Origin: CAJINA01 sp964636125
GTDB lineage: Bacteria; Desulfobacterota; Desulfobacteria; Desulfobacterales; CAJINA01
Assembly: GCA_964636125.1 (NCBI GenBank)
Contig: CAZWPX010000002.1
Span: 117,160 to 181,159, forward strand
DNA length: 64,000 bases
Direction: 5' to 3'
Shown: positions 54,160-62,193 of the stretch, one piece after another
Layout: every line of letters starts with the position of its first letter
Numbering within the stretch: the first letter of the stretch is position 1
Notes under the pieces: model-generated
The model's input: the letters and a program-made list of their open reading frames with translations, nothing else
What the model was told of the DNA's origin: nothing
The model's database searches: none
Position numbers and translations under genes: made by a program

Positions 54160-55782
54160 ATGTTTCTAAAGCTCAAGCCTCTGTTTATATTATCTGTTCT
54201 TGCACTTTCCGTTGCTTTAACCCCTCCATCCCTCCATGCAGCGGGCCTCAAACAGGTTTTAATTCTGCCTTTTACCATCAACGCCGAGAAAGATCTGGCC
54301 TACCTCAACAGGGGCCTGGTGGCGATGCTCTCTTCCCGGCTTTATCGCCAGGACCAGATTAATACCATTACCGGGGAGCAAAGTGCCTCTAATCTATCCG
54401 GAGCACTTAAGCTCGGTGCGAACAACGGCGCCGACTTCGTGGCCTACGGCAGTATTACGGTTTTTGGCAAAAGTGTCAGCACCGACCTGAAACTGGTCGA
54501 TGTCGAAAAGAAAACCACGACCGTCAACTTCAGCCGTTCCGGCCAGAAAAAAGGCGACGTGATCGCCCACATGGACCAGTTTGCCGCCCAGGCCAACGCG
54601 ACCCTGACACCTCCCGGGCCGGCTGCACAGGCCGCACCATCTACCGGGATAGCAGCGGCAGTTGCGGCAGTCCCGGTAGCTGTGGCTGCTACGGCCGCGA
54701 CTACAGCGCCGCCGCCTGCAAAACCCGCCCAACCCCGCGAAAAAGAGTGGAAAAGTGACCGGTTTAGAGCGGGTGTCATCTCCCTGGCCACTGGGGATTT
54801 CGACCAGGATGGCCGCAATGAAGTGATCCTCGCCACCAAGCACGACCTGCTCGTCCGCCGCTATGTGCAGGACAAGCTTGTCACTGTGGCTGAATACAAA
54901 GGCAAGCGGTATCTCACCCTTCTGGGCGTGGATGTCCTGGACCTGAACCGAAATGGCAAGGCCGAAATCTATGTAACCTGCCGGCAACAAGATGGCCGCC
55001 TGCAATCCTTTGTCCTGGAATGGTCCCAGGGACAGCTCAACCGCATAGCAGATCACCAGAACTGGTATTTTCGGACGCTGAATGAGCCGGGTCGGGGAAA
55101 AGTCTTGATCGGGCAGAAACGCGGCGTTATCATGGACAGCAATTATGCCAATATCGATGAAGCGGTCGACCTGTTCCTGCCCGGGGTTCACGAGCTAAAA
55201 TGGGAGGGCCGGGATCTGGTATCGACCCGCCGCCTGGCACTGCCCGGCAAACTGAACGTGTATGGCTTTGCCCCGGGCGATATCAGCGGCAAAGGCCAGG
55301 AGCAGGTGGCCATGCTCACCGACCAATACAAACTCCGGCTCCTGGAACACGGCGGCCAGAAAGTGTGGACCAGTTCGGAACGATATGGCGGGAGTGCTAC
55401 TTTCCTGGAGTATTCCACCGGCTCAGAGGTTGGAGAAACCGGCCGCTACTACCTGCCCCAGCGGGTGCACCTGGAGGATCTGGATGGAGACGGCAGCCTT
55501 GAAACGGTGGTGGTTAAAAATAAAGACTCCGCCCAGAATCTTGTGGGGCGGGTCCGGGTTTACAACAAAGGCAAAGTGGCGGTCCTTGCGTGGGACAAGG
55601 TCGCTTTCAAGGAAAAATGGCTGACAGAAGAAGCGGCCGGCTACGTCTGTGATGTCGCCGTGGAGGACATGGACGGCGACGGCATCCGGGATATTGTTTT
55701 TGCGGTAGTGGGATCTGGCAGTTCTTTTGACTTTGAAAAGACCACCAGCTACCTTACCATTCGATGGAACGCGGCCGAATAG
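54160..55782 (+). CDS. exported FG-GAP propeller protein with FlgO/TolB-like N domain, paralogue 2
   Basis: 540 residues, same layout as the gene at 50492: signal peptide (FILSVLALSVALTPPSLHA), N domain KQVLILPFTINAEKDLAYLNRGLVAMLSSRLY ... FVAYGSITVFGKSVSTDLKLVD, Ala/Pro linker (~residues 150-190), and propeller strands DFDQDGRNEVILA, DLNRNGKAEIYVT, DLDGDGSLETVVV and DMDGDGIRDIVFAVV. FTINAEKDLxYL is shared closely with paralogue 1. Followed by a repeat and then a porin. It may help a surface or porin complex, but this is only context. Confidence 0.8.
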   Translation: MFLKLKPLFILSVLALSVALTPPSLHAAGLKQVLILPFTINAEKDLAYLNRGLVAMLSSRLYRQDQINTITGEQSASNLSGALKLGANNGADFVAYGSITVFGKSVSTDLKLVDVEKKTTTVNFSRSGQKKGDVIAHMDQFAAQANATLTPPGPAAQAAPSTGIAAAVAAVPVAVAATAATTAPPPAKPAQPREKEWKSDRFRAGVISLATGDFDQDGRNEVILATKHDLLVRRYVQDKLVTVAEYKGKRYLTLLGVDVLDLNRNGKAEIYVTCRQQDGRLQSFVLEWSQGQLNRIADHQNWYFRTLNEPGRGKVLIGQKRGVIMDSNYANIDEAVDLFLPGVHELKWEGRDLVSTRRLALPGKLNVYGFAPGDISGKGQEQVAMLTDQYKLRLLEHGGQKVWTSSERYGGSATFLEYSTGSEVGETGRYYLPQRVHLEDLDGDGSLETVVVKNKDSAQNLVGRVRVYNKGKVAVLAWDKVAFKEKWLTEEAAGYVCDVAVEDMDGDGIRDIVFAVVGSGSSFDFEKTTSYLTIRWNAAE

Positions 55783-55851
55783 CGGCACAATCGGAATATA
55801 AGTATGGCTGGATTTGATAGGCCTGTAAAGAGTCAAATTTTTCTTTTTTCT

Positions 55852-55924
55852 GTCATCCCGGCGAAGGCCGGGATCCAGTGATTTCAGACACTTCTGGATA
55901 CCGGATCAAGTCCGGCATGACGGG
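55852..55924. repeat. GTCATCCCGGCGAAGGCCGG palindromic repeat, full copy
   Basis: GTCATCCCGGCGAAGGCCGG then GATCCAG, a short centre, CTGGATACCGGATCAAGTCC and GGCATGACG. Both arms pair with themselves and with each other. Copies at 35488 and 36658. Confidence 0.8.
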
Positions 55925-55989
55925 CGCAGTGCTTTTCAGGGCTCCACCTGAGCTTTAGCAAATGGGGACCTTTAGCATGTCACAGATAG

Positions 55990-56064
55990 TTATCAGGAGG
56001 AACATTGGGGTAAATCTTCAAACCACGCCAGTCGGCGGGACATTACCTATGGAGGAGGTGATAA
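55990..56064 (+). promoter_or_regulatory. structured 5' leader of the porin gene
   Basis: Three nested pairings: TTATC (55990-55994) with GATAA (56060-56064); GGTAA (56009-56013) with TTACC (56043-56047); CGCC (56026-56029) with GGCG (56034-56037). It lies 91 nt before the porin start. It may be a regulatory leader; the stems are short. Confidence 0.35.
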
Positions 56065-56155
56065 GCAGAAGATTTTATCGGGGAAAAAGGAAACACCTTA
56101 ATTTGTAGAAAGCAGCACCTTTTTGTAGTTAGTCTTTACTTAAGGAGGAAAACAG

Positions 56156-57817
56156 ATGAGAAAAAGTATACTGGCAACCATTGCCATAGGCCTGGTGCTA
56201 TTTTGCGCGGGCCCGGCCATGGCGCTCGATGTCGACTTTTCCGGTGAATTCCGGTTAAGGGGCATCAACTACGACAATGTGAACCTCACCGACCCGCCTT
56301 CCGCGTCCACATCCTATTATGACACGCGAGCCCGGATCAAAACCACTTTCGGGGTCAACGACAACATTACCTTCATCACCCGCTTTGATGCCCTGGACAA
56401 CCGCAAGTTCGGGTCTCAGAATACGTCGTCCACCCTGCCGAACTACCAGGACTATGACAACTTTGACTTCGATGTTGCCTATGCCATAGTAAAGACGCCC
56501 TACGGCGCCTTTATCGGTGGCCGGATGATCGGGTCTGCCTGGGGACCGTCCAACATGGGCGACAGCAATCTCCATGGCAAGGACCGGATTATGTGGTACG
56601 TGCCGGTCGACAAATGGTCCGCCGGTGCCTACGCGGAAAAATCCTACGAGCAGGATTCCAACGACTACAACACCATGGCCGATGCGGACAACGACAAGTA
56701 CACCGCGTTTGTCCAGCACAAAGGGGAAACCTTCCAGGCCGGTCTGCTCTGCTCCTTGTACGATTTCAGGGCTTTCCCATCGATGCGGGACCAGCTGCGC
56801 TATCGGAAGACTTATAGTGATGCGGTAACGCAATCCGCGGCCTTAACCTCAGCCAGGCAGACCTATGACGGGAGTTATGCGGGTGTAATGCTTGCAGACC
56901 CCAGTGGCACATCCGCGACCTCACTGCTCGCCGACACTACTGGCACCTTGGCTGCAGGCACCTTTACTCCAGCTGGAACTCCCGACCTCTATGCACTGAA
57001 CAAAAATGTAGCCGACAGTGCTGCTTTATTAGCGGTATCTGGTCCAGCCGCCCAGGCCGGTCCGCCCATGGTCGAAGCCAAAGCCTACGTGCTGGATCCG
57101 TATGTGTCCGGTAACGTCGGACCCTTCAGCTACTTCGGTGAATTGATTTACGCTTTTGGCGATGGTGAATACTCAGACCCGAATCAAGTCAATATTACCA
57201 ATGGCAATGACATTGACGTGGATGCTTTGATGTATCACATTGAAGGTAAATACAAGTTCGGCCCGGCGGCTCTGCGCGGCGGGTACTGGTTCATGTCCGG
57301 TGATAATAACACCGATGACGATGCAATGGAGGCTCTCGGTTATATCGAAAACAACCGCGACCTGGACATCGCCCTGATCCTGACCGGTAACTCCCAGGAA
57401 CTGGGCATCTACAACACCCTGGGCGGCGGCATTGGTAACTTCTCAGCCGACACACTCTCCCTCAATCAGAAGCAGGGCACCCTGGCCATGTCCGGTGGTA
57501 ACATCATCTATCTGGGACTGGGCTGGGACATCATGGATAATCTCAGTTTGGACCTGGCCTATGCCAACGCCAAGGCAGACTCGCCTCCGGGAACCAGCAC
57601 GTATGATTCCACTACCGGTGCCAATTACACCACCGATTGGAGTGATGAAGTGGGCGACGAGTATGACTTTGCTCTCAAGTGGACACCGCTGCAGAACTTT
57701 GAATACAAAATCCAGGGTGGTTATCTGATTGTGGGTGACTTCTGGAAACAAGGTGCCGCTAACGCTCAGATCGACGACATGTACCTGTTGTATCACGCTA
57801 TGACCATTTCCTTCTAG
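56156..57817 (+). CDS. outer-membrane porin, second type
   Basis: 553 residues. Signal peptide to GPAMALD, then barrel strands: VDFSGEFRLRGINYDNVNL, TRARIKTTFGVNDNITFITRFDALDN, AYAIVKTPYGAFIGGRM, and the C-terminal YLLYHAMTISF ending in Phe. Residues ~225-310 form an Ala/Thr/Gly-rich insert, probably an external loop. AAGGAGGAAA precedes the ATG, the same leader word as the minus-strand porin. Substrate unknown. Confidence 0.85.
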   Translation: MRKSILATIAIGLVLFCAGPAMALDVDFSGEFRLRGINYDNVNLTDPPSASTSYYDTRARIKTTFGVNDNITFITRFDALDNRKFGSQNTSSTLPNYQDYDNFDFDVAYAIVKTPYGAFIGGRMIGSAWGPSNMGDSNLHGKDRIMWYVPVDKWSAGAYAEKSYEQDSNDYNTMADADNDKYTAFVQHKGETFQAGLLCSLYDFRAFPSMRDQLRYRKTYSDAVTQSAALTSARQTYDGSYAGVMLADPSGTSATSLLADTTGTLAAGTFTPAGTPDLYALNKNVADSAALLAVSGPAAQAGPPMVEAKAYVLDPYVSGNVGPFSYFGELIYAFGDGEYSDPNQVNITNGNDIDVDALMYHIEGKYKFGPAALRGGYWFMSGDNNTDDDAMEALGYIENNRDLDIALILTGNSQELGIYNTLGGGIGNFSADTLSLNQKQGTLAMSGGNIIYLGLGWDIMDNLSLDLAYANAKADSPPGTSTYDSTTGANYTTDWSDEVGDEYDFALKWTPLQNFEYKIQGGYLIVGDFWKQGAANAQIDDMYLLYHAMTISF

Positions 57818-57856
57818 TTGAAAATCAAGGTTACTGGTAAAAGCGTAAACAAAAAT

Positions 57857-57893
57857 AAAGACCCCGGGGCAGTCTGGCCCGGGGTCTTTTGTT
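57857..57893 (+). terminator. rho-independent terminator after the porin
   Basis: GACCCCGGG (57860-57868) with CCCGGGGTC (57878-57886) and a T-run. Confidence 0.9.
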
Positions 57894-57923
57894 TATCCGA
57901 CTGCTTCGGGAAAACCAAAAACA

Positions 57924-57952
57924 TTGACAGTGAACCCAATGAGTATTACTAT
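57924..57952 (+). promoter_or_regulatory. sigma70 promoter of the toxin-antitoxin operon
   Basis: TTGACA (57924-57929), 17-nt spacer, TACTAT (57947-57952), 33 nt before the antitoxin ATG. Confidence 0.8.
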
Positions 57953-57964
57953 TACCGGTAATAC
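57943..57964. promoter_or_regulatory. palindromic operator over the -10 box
   Basis: TATTACCGGTAATA (57950-57963) is a perfect 14-bp palindrome, and GTATTAC (57943-57949) with GTAATAC (57958-57964) forms an overlapping second pair. The position suits self-repression by an AbrB-type antitoxin. Confidence 0.75.
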
Positions 57965-57984
57965 TTACCACTGGAGGAACGCAG

Positions 57985-58209
57985 ATGAAAGTCACAACTA
58001 AAGGGCAGGTGACGATCCCGCAGAGTATCCGCGAAAAGCTGGCCATATATCCCTCTGCGGAAGTTGACTTTATTGAAGAAAAAGACCGCGTTTACATCGT
58101 AAAAAAAAGCGAGGGACAGACTGCAACCCAACGATTTAAAAAATTGCGCGGTGTCGCCACAGTCAAGATGACCACCGCTGAAATCATGGCCCTCACAAGG
58201 GATACCTGA
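57985..58209 (+). CDS. vapB: AbrB/MazE-type antitoxin
   Basis: A 74-residue protein with an N-terminal swapped-hairpin SpoVT-AbrB DNA-binding domain, MKVTTKGQVTIPQSIREKL, followed by VDFIEEKDRVYIVKK and a C-terminal toxin-binding tail. GGAGG precedes the ATG. The next gene overlaps by 1 nt (stop TGA shares its A with ATG). It should bind and neutralise the PIN toxin and repress the operon at the palindrome upstream. Confidence 0.9.
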   Translation: MKVTTKGQVTIPQSIREKLAIYPSAEVDFIEEKDRVYIVKKSEGQTATQRFKKLRGVATVKMTTAEIMALTRDT

Positions 58210-58613
58210 TGAAAGGCGTTCTGGTTGATTCAAACGTGATCCTGGACGTTTTTCTGGATGACCCCAAATGGGCGGACTGGTCTGAATCCAGGCTGGTGGC
58301 GTGCTCCCAAACCGGCGCACTGTGCATAAATCCAATTATTTATTCCGAGATTTCGGTTAGTTTTAAACGTATAGAGGCTCTGGAACTGGCGATTGCCCAA
58401 GCCGGCTTTCATATGCTGGAGATCCCCAAAGAGGCGTTGTTTCTCGCCGGCAAAGTGTTCTTGCAATACCGAAGAAGGAGAGGTTCTAAAAGAACCCCGA
58501 TGCCTGACTTTTACATCGGCGCACAGGCGGCCGTGATGAATATGGAACTCATTACGCGCGATACTGCCCGGTACCGCTCTTATTTCCCCACCGTCGAATT
58601 AATTGCCCCCTAA
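58209..58613 (+). CDS. vapC: VapC-type PIN-domain ribonuclease toxin
   Basis: 134 residues. PIN acidic residues: Asp in VLVDSNVILDVF, Glu in YSEISVSF, Asp in MPDFYIGAQAA and Asp in LITRDTARY. The N and C termini are intact and the length is normal. Such toxins cut tRNA or rRNA when free of antitoxin. It lies at the edge of a repeat-rich region. Confidence 0.9.
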   Translation: MKGVLVDSNVILDVFLDDPKWADWSESRLVACSQTGALCINPIIYSEISVSFKRIEALELAIAQAGFHMLEIPKEALFLAGKVFLQYRRRRGSKRTPMPDFYIGAQAAVMNMELITRDTARYRSYFPTVELIAP

Positions 58614-58929
58614 TCCGAACCACGTGCCTGGTTGCCAGTCAGGAATTCCTGCTTTGCCGGTAAAAACAAGGTCAAAATCGATATCTCGCGCCAAGATGCT
58701 AAGCCGCAAAGAAGGTCAAGGGCAGAATGATTTCGGCTTCTCCGGTTGGGGCAAGGGCATTCGCGGCAGGATGCCGCTCCCACAATAACCGGTTTCAGGT
58801 TACTGCTACCTGTATATTAAATTGGGGCCGGTTTTGACCTTTGCAGTTCATTCATATTTCGATGTTCAATGTTCGGATTTTTGCTCCCCCTCCCTCTAAT
58901 TCCTCCCCCAGGGGAGGGAAGTTTTTAGG
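58614..58929. repeat. repeat-filled intergenic region with REP-like palindrome
   Basis: 58684-58790 matches 45781-45885: CTCGCGCCAAGATGCTAAGC, CAGAATGATTTCGGCTTC and GCGGCAGGATGCCGCTCCCA (58760-58783). TTTCGATGTTCAATGTTCGG (58857-58876) is a GAAC-type word. No ORF is real. Confidence 0.6.
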
Positions 58930-60804
58930 CTAAACGATTCGTTTAAACAGCTTCTCAAGTTCCTTTACGGACCAACGTATCCAGGTGGGGCGTCCGTGGG
59001 GGCAGTGGGAAGGGTTGTCACAACTGTCCAGTTGTTTCAGCAGGGCACGGGACTGCTCCGGGCGGAGTGCCTGGTTGGCCCGGATGACACTGTGGCAGGC
59101 CATGAGCTCAATGCAGGGATCGAGGATCTTTTCCGGGTCGCCGGGTACCCCGGCCGCCACATACTTTTCGGCAATTTCGCGTAGTATCGGTGCTGACTCC
59201 ACCCCGGACAGCAGGGCCGGGACCGCGGAAACAACAAAGGTACTGCCGCCAAACGGTTCAATGTCAAACCCGATATGTCCCAGGGCGGACAGCAATTTTT
59301 CCAGGGCCGCGGATTCCCGAAACCCCAACTCCAGGGTTTCCGGTACCAGCAACCGCTGGGCGGCACCCTGCTTACCGGCCGCCGCTTTTTTTAGCTGTTC
59401 AAAGGCCACCCGTTCATGCGCAGCGTGCTGGTCAATAGCCACAAGCCCATCACCGGACTCACAGAGCAGGTAGGTATCGTGAAGCTGCCCAATAATTTTA
59501 AGCTTGGAAAAGGGATTCGATTCCCACAACTGATCCTGATTGTGAAACGCCCTGCTAAATCCAGTCGAATCTGCAGGCTTAAAATTATTCAAGGAGAGAC
59601 TTTCCGTCGCAACCCTGTTCAATGGTTCTTTAACTTTCTTGTCAGCAGCGAATGAAGATCCCGGCCTCAAACCACCCAAACGTTTCTTTTTAAACCCTGA
59701 AGCCCGTTCGGCGATACGCTCCCCGGACGGATTAAAACTCGAGCTTCCGGAATCTCCTCTTGCGTCAATACCGGAAGATGCGGCAGCGGCAGGTCTGTAT
59801 TCCCACCCGGCCCGGTCAGATACCTTCAGGGATTCGGCCACGGCCGTCTCAATGGCGGCATGCACATGCCTTTGCTGGGAAAACCGCACTTCGTGCTTGG
59901 TGGGATGGACATTGACATCCACCTGGTCAGGCGGAACCGCCACAAACAGGGCCGCCACTGGAAAACGGCCTTTCATCAACCGGCCGGAAAAGCCCGCAAT
60001 CACTGCGTGCCGGACCACCCTATCTTTGACAAACCGGTTGTTGACATAAATGTAGATCCCCTGGGAGGTACTCCGGTTTTTGTGCCCGGACAGAATCCAG
60101 CCGGTGACCGTCACTTCCGGCCCTGTTCCATTCACCGGCAGCAGATCGCCAACCACCCGAGTCCCGAGAACGTCTGCTACCCGCAATGCCGGATCAGCAG
60201 AGGCGGACCAGTCTTTCACAGTTTTACCATTGTGCACCAGCCGGAAGCGCACATCGGGCCGGCCCATGGCAATCCGGGCCACCGTGTCCGCCACATGTCC
60301 CATTTCTGTGGGTACGGTTTTTAAAAACTTCCGGCGTGCGGGAGTATTGAAGAAGATCTGTTTCACCGATATCATGGTGCCGGGCGGCGCCCCGATCTCC
60401 TCAACCGCCCGGATGCTGCCGCCGTTCACAAAAATCCGGGTGCCACTGCCCTGATCGGCTGGCCGGGTAATCATTTCAAACTTTGAAATCGCCGCAATGC
60501 TCGGCATGGCCTCGCCCCGGAAACCAAGGGTATTGATGGCGAAGAGGTCTGCATCCGTATAGATCTTGCTCGTGGCGTAGCGTTCCAGGGCCAGCAAAGC
60601 GTCATCCCGGTTCATGCCGTCCCCATTGTCCGACACCCAGATAAGGGTTCGTCCGCCGCTTTGCACCTCGATGGTAATTCGGGTGCTGTTGGCATCCAGG
60701 GCATTTTCCACCAGTTCCTTGACCACCGAAGCCGGCCGTTCCACCACTTCGCCGGCGGCAATCTTGTTGGACAGGTTTTCGGGCAGGATTCTTATTTTGG
60801 ACAT
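58930..60804 (-). CDS. mutL: DNA mismatch repair protein MutL
   Basis: 624 residues. N-terminal GHKL ATPase: KELVENALDANS, WVSDNGDGM, NTLGFRGEAMPSIAA, GTRIFVNGG. The C-terminal dimerisation domain has DQHAAHERVAFE, i.e. DQHA-x2-E-x4-E, and SRALLKQLDSCDNPSHCPHGRP, so it has the zinc-dependent nicking endonuclease that E. coli MutL lacks. The central linker (~330-430) is poorly conserved. I chose ATG 60804. mutS is not in view. Confidence 0.95.
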   Translation of the reverse strand: MSKIRILPENLSNKIAAGEVVERPASVVKELVENALDANSTRITIEVQSGGRTLIWVSDNGDGMNRDDALLALERYATSKIYTDADLFAINTLGFRGEAMPSIAAISKFEMITRPADQGSGTRIFVNGGSIRAVEEIGAPPGTMISVKQIFFNTPARRKFLKTVPTEMGHVADTVARIAMGRPDVRFRLVHNGKTVKDWSASADPALRVADVLGTRVVGDLLPVNGTGPEVTVTGWILSGHKNRSTSQGIYIYVNNRFVKDRVVRHAVIAGFSGRLMKGRFPVAALFVAVPPDQVDVNVHPTKHEVRFSQQRHVHAAIETAVAESLKVSDRAGWEYRPAAAASSGIDARGDSGSSSFNPSGERIAERASGFKKKRLGGLRPGSSFAADKKVKEPLNRVATESLSLNNFKPADSTGFSRAFHNQDQLWESNPFSKLKIIGQLHDTYLLCESGDGLVAIDQHAAHERVAFEQLKKAAAGKQGAAQRLLVPETLELGFRESAALEKLLSALGHIGFDIEPFGGSTFVVSAVPALLSGVESAPILREIAEKYVAAGVPGDPEKILDPCIELMACHSVIRANQALRPEQSRALLKQLDSCDNPSHCPHGRPTWIRWSVKELEKLFKRIV

Positions 60805-60887
60805 GTTAGCGTAGTCCTGTTTTTTTATTTTCACTCCGAAGTGGAAGAGAAGTGTGCCTTTTTCAAGTTCGAAATCATTAAAATCTG

Positions 60888-61080
60888 TTACTCGCGCAAA
60901 GACGTAAAGGCGCCAAGAAAATCAAGGGCAAGATTTATTCGCGCTTGCACGCATAGGGGCCAAAACCCACACCAGAGAGCTGAGACCAAATTGATTTTGA
61001 GGCTTAGGCTTTAACCGGCAATGCCGGAAAGAAATGTATTTCTTGGCGCCTTTGCGTCTTTGCGCGAGTCAAGATCTTGC
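60888..61080. repeat. ~190-bp repeat copy 1 beside the GxxExxY gene
   Basis: TTACTCGCGCAAAGACGTAAAGG and CGCCAAGAAAA at the left are inverted at the right as TTCTTGGCGCC and TTTGCGTCTTTGCGCGAG. Between are CAAGGGCAAGATTT, CCAAAACCCACA and ACCGGCAATGCCGGAAA. The same layout recurs at 61549-61740. Confidence 0.75.
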
Positions 61081-61101
61081 TTTGGTTTTGCACTACGGGT
61101 T

Positions 61102-61479
61102 CTATAGGCCATTTACGGCTCTGACGATACCGTCTTTCATGAGTGCTGCACCAAAGTTCAGTAAAAAACCCAGCTTTTTGCCTGAAAGGCGCAAGTAGGT
61201 CTGAATCTGCTTGCGATGGGCAGCGGTCATCTTCTCAACAGATTTTAACTCAAGTACAACAAGGTCATTAACGATCAGGTCAGCCCGGAAGCCTTCGTCA
61301 AATCTTACCCCCTTGTACTTTATGGGAATCGAAACTTGCCTGACTGCATCCAGGCCGCGGAGTGCCAGTTCATTGGCAAGCACGACCTCATAAACCGTCT
61401 CCATGAGGCCCGGACCAAGCCCCCTGTGAACAGCAATCGCGGCATCGACGACCTCTTTTCCTATTTCATTCTCTTTCAT
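61102..61479 (-). CDS. GxxExxY protein (PDDEXK-nuclease-like)
   Basis: 125 residues with the motif GPGLMETVYEVVLANEL (G-x2-E-x2-Y) and a PD-(D/E)XK-type core: FDEGFRADLIVNDLVVLELKSVEKMTAAHRKQIQTYLRLSGKKLGFLLNFGA (D ... ELK). This family (TIGR04256) is of unknown function and is often found with intergenic repeats. Here the gene lies between two ~190-bp repeat copies in the same direction. Confidence 0.9.
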   Translation of the reverse strand: MKENEIGKEVVDAAIAVHRGLGPGLMETVYEVVLANELALRGLDAVRQVSIPIKYKGVRFDEGFRADLIVNDLVVLELKSVEKMTAAHRKQIQTYLRLSGKKLGFLLNFGAALMKDGIVRAVNGL

Positions 61480-61548
61480 ATGGGCTTTCGAGTAACTTTT
61501 TCTACCGCAATAGTAAGAAACGCCAGGATACTTTAAAATCCAAAAAAC

Positions 61549-61740
61549 TTATCCTCGCGCGAAGACGCAAAGAAGGTCAAGGGCAAAATTAGGTTACGCT
61601 ATCGCGTTTTAAGACCAAAACCCACATCTAATAGTTGGCACCGGATTAGGGTCTCAGGTTTTTACTTCAACCGGCAACACCGGAAATATCATGGTTTTCT
61701 TGGCGCCTTTGCGTCTTTGCGCGAGTAACAGGTTTTGCCC
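61549..61740. repeat. ~190-bp repeat copy 2 beside the GxxExxY gene
   Basis: TCGCGCGAAGACGCAAAGAAGG left, TTCTTGGCGCCTTTGCGTC then TTTGCGCGAG right, with CAAGGGCAAAATT, CCAAAACCCACA and ACCGGCAACACCGGAAA between. Same order and orientation as copy 1. Confidence 0.75.
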
Positions 61741-61774
61741 CTGGTTTTCTATTTCTTCAGGTGCGTCGGAGATG

Positions 61775-61951
61775 TTATTCTTCGTAGTTTTCCGCCCGAG
61801 ACAGGAAAATTTCATCTTTGGGTGAAAGATTAAAGCGCACACCGGCTTTTTGAATCAGGCTAATTAAAGAGGCCTCCGGGTTCTCCTGTTTCTGTTCGGA
61901 AATCCACTTGACGGCGTTTCTTAAATGATCCCCCTGTGGGTGTATACCCAT
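61775..61951 (-). CDS. small conserved-looking protein of unknown function
   Basis: 58 residues, starting at ATG 61951 with AAGGAGC upstream: MGIHPQGDHLRNAVKWISEQ, then KQENPEASLISLIQKAGVRFNLSPKDEIFLSRAENYEE. Charged, predicted helical, no signal or membrane segment. I recall similar HPQGD-x-LR-x-AV-x-WIS proteins in Desulfobacterota but no function. The good SD and compact composition support it. Confidence 0.65.
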   Translation of the reverse strand: MGIHPQGDHLRNAVKWISEQKQENPEASLISLIQKAGVRFNLSPKDEIFLSRAENYEE

Positions 61952-61994
61952 GGTCTGCTCCTTATTTAGGTTGTTTTTGGATGCAAACAAATTT

Positions 61995-62153
61995 TTATGC
62001 TCGGCGTTTGTTGGGAATTGATTGACTGGCACGCAACCACTGATCCCGAGCGGAGCGGTGGACGCCCTTCAGGTTGGTGGCTTTTTCGAACACCCATGCA
62101 ACGTAACCTATCGAAAGACGGTAGACATCCAGTTTTTCGTGGCCAAGGGTCAT
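61995..62153 (-). pseudogene. truncated four-helix-bundle protein
   Basis: Starts MTLGHEKLDVYRLSIGYVAW and reaches LRASQSIPNK, the first two helices of the family to which the gene at 48141 belongs, and then stops at residue ~52 of an expected ~115. The sequence after SIP is unrelated and leads into the small gene at 61951. A remnant. Confidence 0.75.
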
Positions 62154-62193
62154 TTGTTTTCGATTCCGATAGCGATCCCGATTTCGATTTGGA

